DNA of 10,193 nt from Lentisphaeria bacterium. GTDB lineage: Bacteria > Verrucomicrobiota > Lentisphaeria > Victivallales > UBA1829. Made by a program: the position numbers and the translations under genes. The stretch is from the NCBI GenBank assembly GCA_017504325.1, contig JAFVRL010000268.1:1-10193 (forward strand), read 5' to 3'. Each line of letters begins with the position of its first letter. The stretch's first letter is position 1. The notes beneath the pieces are model-generated. The model ran no database searches, was not told the DNA's origin, and saw only the letters and a program-made list of their open reading frames with translations. Positions 7,539-10,193 of the stretch are shown here, in pieces.

Positions 7539-8442
7539 ACAACAAAAGGCAGACACGGAGTTTCTGCAGAAAGTCTTTCCATTCAAACGCAATTATATGC
7601 GTGTGGATTCCTGGCATCTGCACTATGTGGACGAAGGGGAAGGGGAAACGGTCATGCTGTTTCACGCCTGCCCTCAATGGAGTTTTTCCTACCGGAAACT
7701 TATTGCTTCGCTCTCCCGGAAATACCGTGTGATCGTTCCTGATCTTCTGGGATTCGGTCTTTCCGATAAACCGGAGGATTTCGATTATATGCTTAACAGT
7801 TACATCTTTCTCCTGGAAGAATTTATCCAGAATCTTTCTCTTTCCCGTATCAATATCGTCGGTCACGGATGGGGAGGGACGATCGCCATGGGGTTTGCTG
7901 TACAGCATCCCAATATGATCTCTTCTGTGGTGATGATGAACTGTATCGCCTTTTCCCACTACACGATCCCCTGGCGTCTTGCCATGTGCCGTCTGCCTCT
8001 GGTGGGACCCTGGCTGACTGTATATTGCAGAGCGATGGAGTCCGGCGGGAGAAAATTGTCTCCGGATGTACGGAAAGCCTATGATCTGCCTCTGGAGGGT
8101 AAAGAGGGAAAATATCCTTTACTGCGTTTTGTGGAAAACATCCCTTCTGTGCCGGAAGCGGAAACCGAACAGGCGATCCTTGCCATTGAAACGGGTTTGT
8201 GGATGTTCCGGACAAAACCGGTCAGGATCATCTGGGCGATGAAAGACTGGCTGTATAATAAAAATGCATTGCGGCTGTGGCATAAAAATATCCCTAATGC
8301 GGAGATCCATACCATAGCCAATGCCGGCAGATATATACAGGAGGAAGCTCCGGAAGAACTGGAAGAACTCATTACGGAGTTTCTGGAAAAAAATGCAATG
8401 CTTCAAACCAATGCCATGCCGGTGCAGACCATCAACAAATAA
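7501..8442 (+). CDS. Haloalkane dehalogenase-like alpha/beta hydrolase lacking nucleophile and catalytic His (probable pseudoenzyme)
   Basis: A 313-residue alpha/beta-hydrolase fold protein of the haloalkane dehalogenase/OleB-like branch. It shows FPFKRNYMRVDSWHLHYVDEGEGETVMLFHACPQWSFSYRKLI, then VIVPDLLGFGLSDKP, VGHGWGGTIAMGFA, RIIWAMKDWLYN and NAGRYIQEEAPEEL, all in family order and spacing. The chemistry is missing. At the nucleophile elbow the expected Asp (or Ser) is Gly123 (GHGWGG), and the catalytic His normally in the GH-x-x-QE-x-APEE motif is Arg277 (codon AGA). Only the acid Asp249 remains. The oxyanion/halide loop HGNPTW is HACPQW (His55 to Trp60). The reading frame is otherwise intact across its full usual length, so this is not gene decay by frameshift. 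The gene overlaps the NagA-like gene by 38 bases and ends 13 bases before the MetF-like gene, implying coupled expression. A binding or structural role is inferred. A different catalytic mechanism cannot be excluded. Confidence 0.85.
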   Translation: MKTGMSMTEKVNEQQKADTEFLQKVFPFKRNYMRVDSWHLHYVDEGEGETVMLFHACPQWSFSYRKLIASLSRKYRVIVPDLLGFGLSDKPEDFDYMLNSYIFLLEEFIQNLSLSRINIVGHGWGGTIAMGFAVQHPNMISSVVMMNCIAFSHYTIPWRLAMCRLPLVGPWLTVYCRAMESGGRKLSPDVRKAYDLPLEGKEGKYPLLRFVENIPSVPEAETEQAILAIETGLWMFRTKPVRIIWAMKDWLYNKNALRLWHKNIPNAEIHTIANAGRYIQEEAPEELEELITEFLEKNAMLQTNAMPVQTINK

Positions 8443-8444
8443 GC

Positions 8445-8448
8445 AGGA
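8445..8448 (+). promoter_or_regulatory. Ribosome-binding site setting the MetF-like start at 8456
   Basis: AGGA lies seven bases before the ATG at 8456. The frame stays open upstream to an ATG at 8321, but that lies deep inside the hydrolase gene, and the 45 extra residues are basic and unlike MetF. The ATG at 8456 is therefore chosen. Confidence 0.75.
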
Positions 8449-8455
8449 AACAAGG

Positions 8456-9904
8456 ATGAAAAATCATAAAGGAATACAGCTGGAATTGAATTTCAACGGT
8501 GTGGAAGGCAACCGTTTCAAAGAACACCTGGACAATGGAAATTTTACGGTTCTCATTGAAATGCACTCTCCTCCGGGAAATACGAAAATGGCGGATGCTT
8601 ATGAACTTGGTGCGGAAATGGAATATACGGTTTGTGCCAGAACAAAAGTATTTTCCGCTCTTGCCTTTACCGACAGATGGAGTTATCAGGATGCCATGGA
8701 TAATATCGAGTATGCCTCCACCATCTGTCAGCAGGAACGGGACAGACATGTACTTTTTCTTTCCGGAAGGATGAGCCGTCCTGAAAAAATGCTTGATGCT
8801 GCCGGACACGCAAAAAATGAAGGTTTCCGGAATGTTATACCGGTTTCCGGAAGATGCAGGAAAGAGGATACATTGCGTTCCATGAATTCCGGAAAGATTT
8901 TTTTTACAGAAAGTGTCCTTGCTTTGCGTTCATTGAAGGATAATTTCGGAGATTTTCTTCATCTGGGAACTGTGGTCAATCCGTATCAATATACGGTATG
9001 TTCCTCTATGGCACAGACCTGCAAATTTATGAAGAAAGTCTCTGCGGGAGCTTCTTTTGCCATCAGTAATTACGGCTGGGATCTGAAAAAGCTTCAGGAG
9101 ATGCGCTGTTCTCTTTTCCGCCGGGGACTTACCATGCCGCTTCTCGGCGGATTTATGATGCTTACTCCGGATTATGCGGAAGAGATCTGTGCCGGAAAAG
9201 TTCCCGGTGTGAGATTGTCCCCGGATCTTCAAGTAATGCTCCGGCGGGAAGCAATGCACTCCACTGCCCAGTTTGAAGCTGCGCAGCTGCGGAGACTTCA
9301 GATCCATGCTGCCGGTGCAAAATTTTTAGGTTGCAGCGGACTTGTCCTTTCCCATGTGGAAAAGCCTGCACAGGCGGAGATCCTGTTGCGCCGGATCGAG
9401 GAGGCATTGGAGGAATTTTCCAGTTTTCAGGAGTATCTGGAAGCGTATAATGAGTATTACGGCAGATTGAATATGGCTCCTTACCCCTATCAGTTTTACG
9501 CCTTTGAAGACCTGTTGAAAAAAGTCTATACTGCGGAACTGCCGGAAATAGCCAATGTGGAATTTCCGGAAGAGAGTATATGGGCAAAAGTGCGTACCGG
9601 TTTACTGGAAAGACTTTGTGCCAATGCCCATACTTTACCGTCTACGGAACGGGGATTGACTAAAAAATTCCTTGCTTCCTGCCGTTCCTGTCCCTCCTGC
9701 CGGCTTCCCCTTACCGCTTTTGTGTGTCCGGAACGCTGTCCCCGGAAAATGGCAAATGGTCCCTGCGGAAGTGTTCAGGTGGATGGATCCTGTATCCACA
9801 CGGAAAAAGAGTGTATTTTTGCTGAACAGATCCGGTATGCGGCATCTAAAAATGATTTTGCCTGTCTGGAAGAGATCATTGCTCCCCAGGTGGGGCAGGA
9901 TTGA
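8456..9904 (+). CDS. MetF-like methylenetetrahydrofolate reductase family protein with C-terminal cysteine-rich MTHFR_C domain
   Basis: A 482-residue protein with two parts. Residues about 20-310 resemble the MetF TIM barrel that reduces 5,10-methylene- to 5-methyl-tetrahydrofolate. Visible landmarks are FTVLIEMHSPPGNTKM (Glu35), HLGTVVNPYQYT, KVSAGASFAISNYGWD, PLLGGFMMLTPDYAEEICAGKVPGVRLSPDL and GAKFLGCSGLVLSHVE. Residues 409-453 are a cysteine-rich module: CRSCPSC, then CPERCPRKMANGPCGS, then C446 and C453. This matches the MTHFR_C/MetV-type domain associated with metal or Fe-S binding in one-carbon pathways. Several canonical MetF residues differ. The LRGD motif position reads PVSGR (Arg133 for Asp), and the TQ of the folate site reads SN (204-205). 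The protein may therefore have altered cofactor or substrate use, so I leave the symbol blank. It is the last gene of the operon; a terminator begins 37 bases later. Confidence 0.82.
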   Translation: MKNHKGIQLELNFNGVEGNRFKEHLDNGNFTVLIEMHSPPGNTKMADAYELGAEMEYTVCARTKVFSALAFTDRWSYQDAMDNIEYASTICQQERDRHVLFLSGRMSRPEKMLDAAGHAKNEGFRNVIPVSGRCRKEDTLRSMNSGKIFFTESVLALRSLKDNFGDFLHLGTVVNPYQYTVCSSMAQTCKFMKKVSAGASFAISNYGWDLKKLQEMRCSLFRRGLTMPLLGGFMMLTPDYAEEICAGKVPGVRLSPDLQVMLRREAMHSTAQFEAAQLRRLQIHAAGAKFLGCSGLVLSHVEKPAQAEILLRRIEEALEEFSSFQEYLEAYNEYYGRLNMAPYPYQFYAFEDLLKKVYTAELPEIANVEFPEESIWAKVRTGLLERLCANAHTLPSTERGLTKKFLASCRSCPSCRLPLTAFVCPERCPRKMANGPCGSVQVDGSCIHTEKECIFAEQIRYAASKNDFACLEEIIAPQVGQD

Positions 9905-9940
9905 GCTGTTTTCTGAATAGAAAAGCATTATAAAGAAAAA

Positions 9941-9988
9941 GGGGGTGTTGCAAAACCTCATAAAAGGTTGCAAATCCCCTGTTTTTTT
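9941..9988 (+). terminator. Rho-independent terminator of the plus-strand operon
   Basis: An interrupted hairpin: GGGG (9942-9945) pairs with CCCC (9976-9979), TTGCAA (9948-9953) with TTGCAA (9968-9973), and CCT (9956-9958) with AGG (9965-9967), with a small loop. Seven T residues follow at 9982-9988. An A-run at 9936-9940 precedes it, so it might also act weakly in the reverse direction. It starts 37 bases after the MetF-like stop. Confidence 0.8.
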
Positions 9989-10040
9989 GTATAAATTTTT
10001 ATTTACTGTCGAAAAAATCAGCAATCTTGAATTTATACAA
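9987..10040. repeat. 11-bp perfect inverted repeat with 32-base spacer, just after the terminator
   Basis: TTGTATAAATT (9987-9997) is the exact reverse complement of AATTTATACAA (10030-10040). A further TTGTAT at 10070-10075 can pair with the ATACAA end of the second arm, so two alternative stems are possible. The region is very AT-rich, which raises the chance of coincidence. Function unknown. Confidence 0.4.
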
Positions 10041-10096
10041 CAATAGTAAAAATTATTGCAGGTAAAATATTGTATCTCTTTTATATAAAATAAATT

Positions 10097-10132
10097 GGAA
10101 TTGCTTTTATTACTTGTAATAAAAGCAATTCC
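10097..10132. repeat. 16-bp perfect hairpin, CTTG loop
   Basis: GGAATTGCTTTTATTA (10097-10112) and its exact reverse complement (10117-10132) flank a four-base loop. In RNA the stem could grow to 19 pairs through two G-U pairs and an A-U pair (10094-10096 with 10133-10135). On the minus strand it is followed by a T-rich stretch (10096 down to about 10080), so it may terminate a gene entering from the right. On the plus strand a T5 run comes only about six bases later. No ORF lies in this gap. Confidence 0.7.
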
Positions 10133-10162
10133 GGTGAAAGTTTTTGGAAAATGGGGTGTGGG

Positions 10163-10193
10163 GAAGAGAACCTTTTTTCAAAAAGGTTTCTTC
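10163..10193. repeat. Inverted repeat at right edge, possibly cut by window end
   Basis: AACCTTTTT (10169-10177) and AAAAAGGTT (10180-10188) form perfect 9-base arms around TC. With one bulged G (10168), GAAGA (10163-10167) also pairs with TCTTC (10189-10193), giving 14 pairs up to the window edge. The G-rich sequence before it (10153-10163) suggests the stem continues past the edge. It looks like a dispersed extragenic hairpin or terminator, but copies elsewhere cannot be seen from here. Confidence 0.55.

Noticed and set aside
6738..7592. Antisense ORF of 284 codons opposite the NagA-like gene
   Set aside because: It has no family motifs and the plus-strand frame is a recognisable amidohydrolase with metal ligands and a strong ribosome-binding site.
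7501..8442. Explaining the missing triad as a sequencing error or pseudogene
   Set aside because: The frame is intact at full family length, two separate catalytic sites are changed, and one needs two base substitutions; neighbouring motifs are well preserved.
8321..8455. N-terminal extension of the MetF-like gene to the ATG at 8321
   Set aside because: The extra 45 residues are basic, lack family similarity and overlap the hydrolase; the ATG at 8456 has a well-spaced AGGA.
10027..10090. Possible plus-strand promoter in the right-hand AT-rich gap (TTGAAT or TTGCAG with TATA-like boxes)
   Set aside because: None of the -35/-10 pairs has spacing near 17 bases; AT richness alone explains the TATA-like words.

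Overview
The window reads as a compact bacterial chromosome segment with moderate GC in the genes and AT-rich gaps between them. No rRNA, tRNA, CRISPR array or transposon was seen. The genes suggest a Gram-negative-type bacterium: a GT-C type membrane glycosyltransferase-like protein, a membrane-anchored family 5 solute-binding protein, a two-lobed M16 peptidase, and a fused MetF-like/cysteine-rich protein. A PVC-group organism such as Lentisphaerota would fit, but that is a guess from gene style and cannot be proven here.

Layout. (1) Positions 1-2784, minus strand: a cyclophilin (ppiB) followed 14 bases later by a large M16 metallopeptidase that runs off the left edge. (2) Positions 2785-2985: a 201-base divergent control region. 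It holds two back-to-back sigma70-like promoters whose -35 boxes overlap on one short palindrome, and a second perfect palindrome at the predicted ppiB start point. (3) Positions 2986-9904, plus strand: five tightly packed genes. They encode a family 5 solute-binding protein with an N-terminal membrane anchor, a GT-C/GT39-like multi-spanning membrane protein, a NagA-like amidohydrolase, a haloalkane-dehalogenase-like alpha/beta hydrolase, and a MetF-like protein with a C-terminal cysteine-rich MTHFR_C domain. Gaps are 13-17 bases or the genes overlap, so one operon is likely. (4) Positions 9905-10193: a rho-independent terminator, then an AT-rich non-coding stretch with three further inverted repeats.

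How the genes fit together. The left pair looks like protein folding and peptide turnover. The plus-strand set is metabolically mixed: peptide/solute binding, membrane glycosyl transfer, amino-sugar deacetylation and one-carbon metabolism. No ABC permease or ATPase is present to serve the binding protein. The most notable gene is the alpha/beta hydrolase. Its fold and flanking motifs are intact, but the nucleophile is Gly and the catalytic His is Arg, so it looks like a dedicated pseudoenzyme. The downstream MetF-like protein also departs from canonical MTHFR motifs at the same time, so this pair may not do the textbook chemistry.
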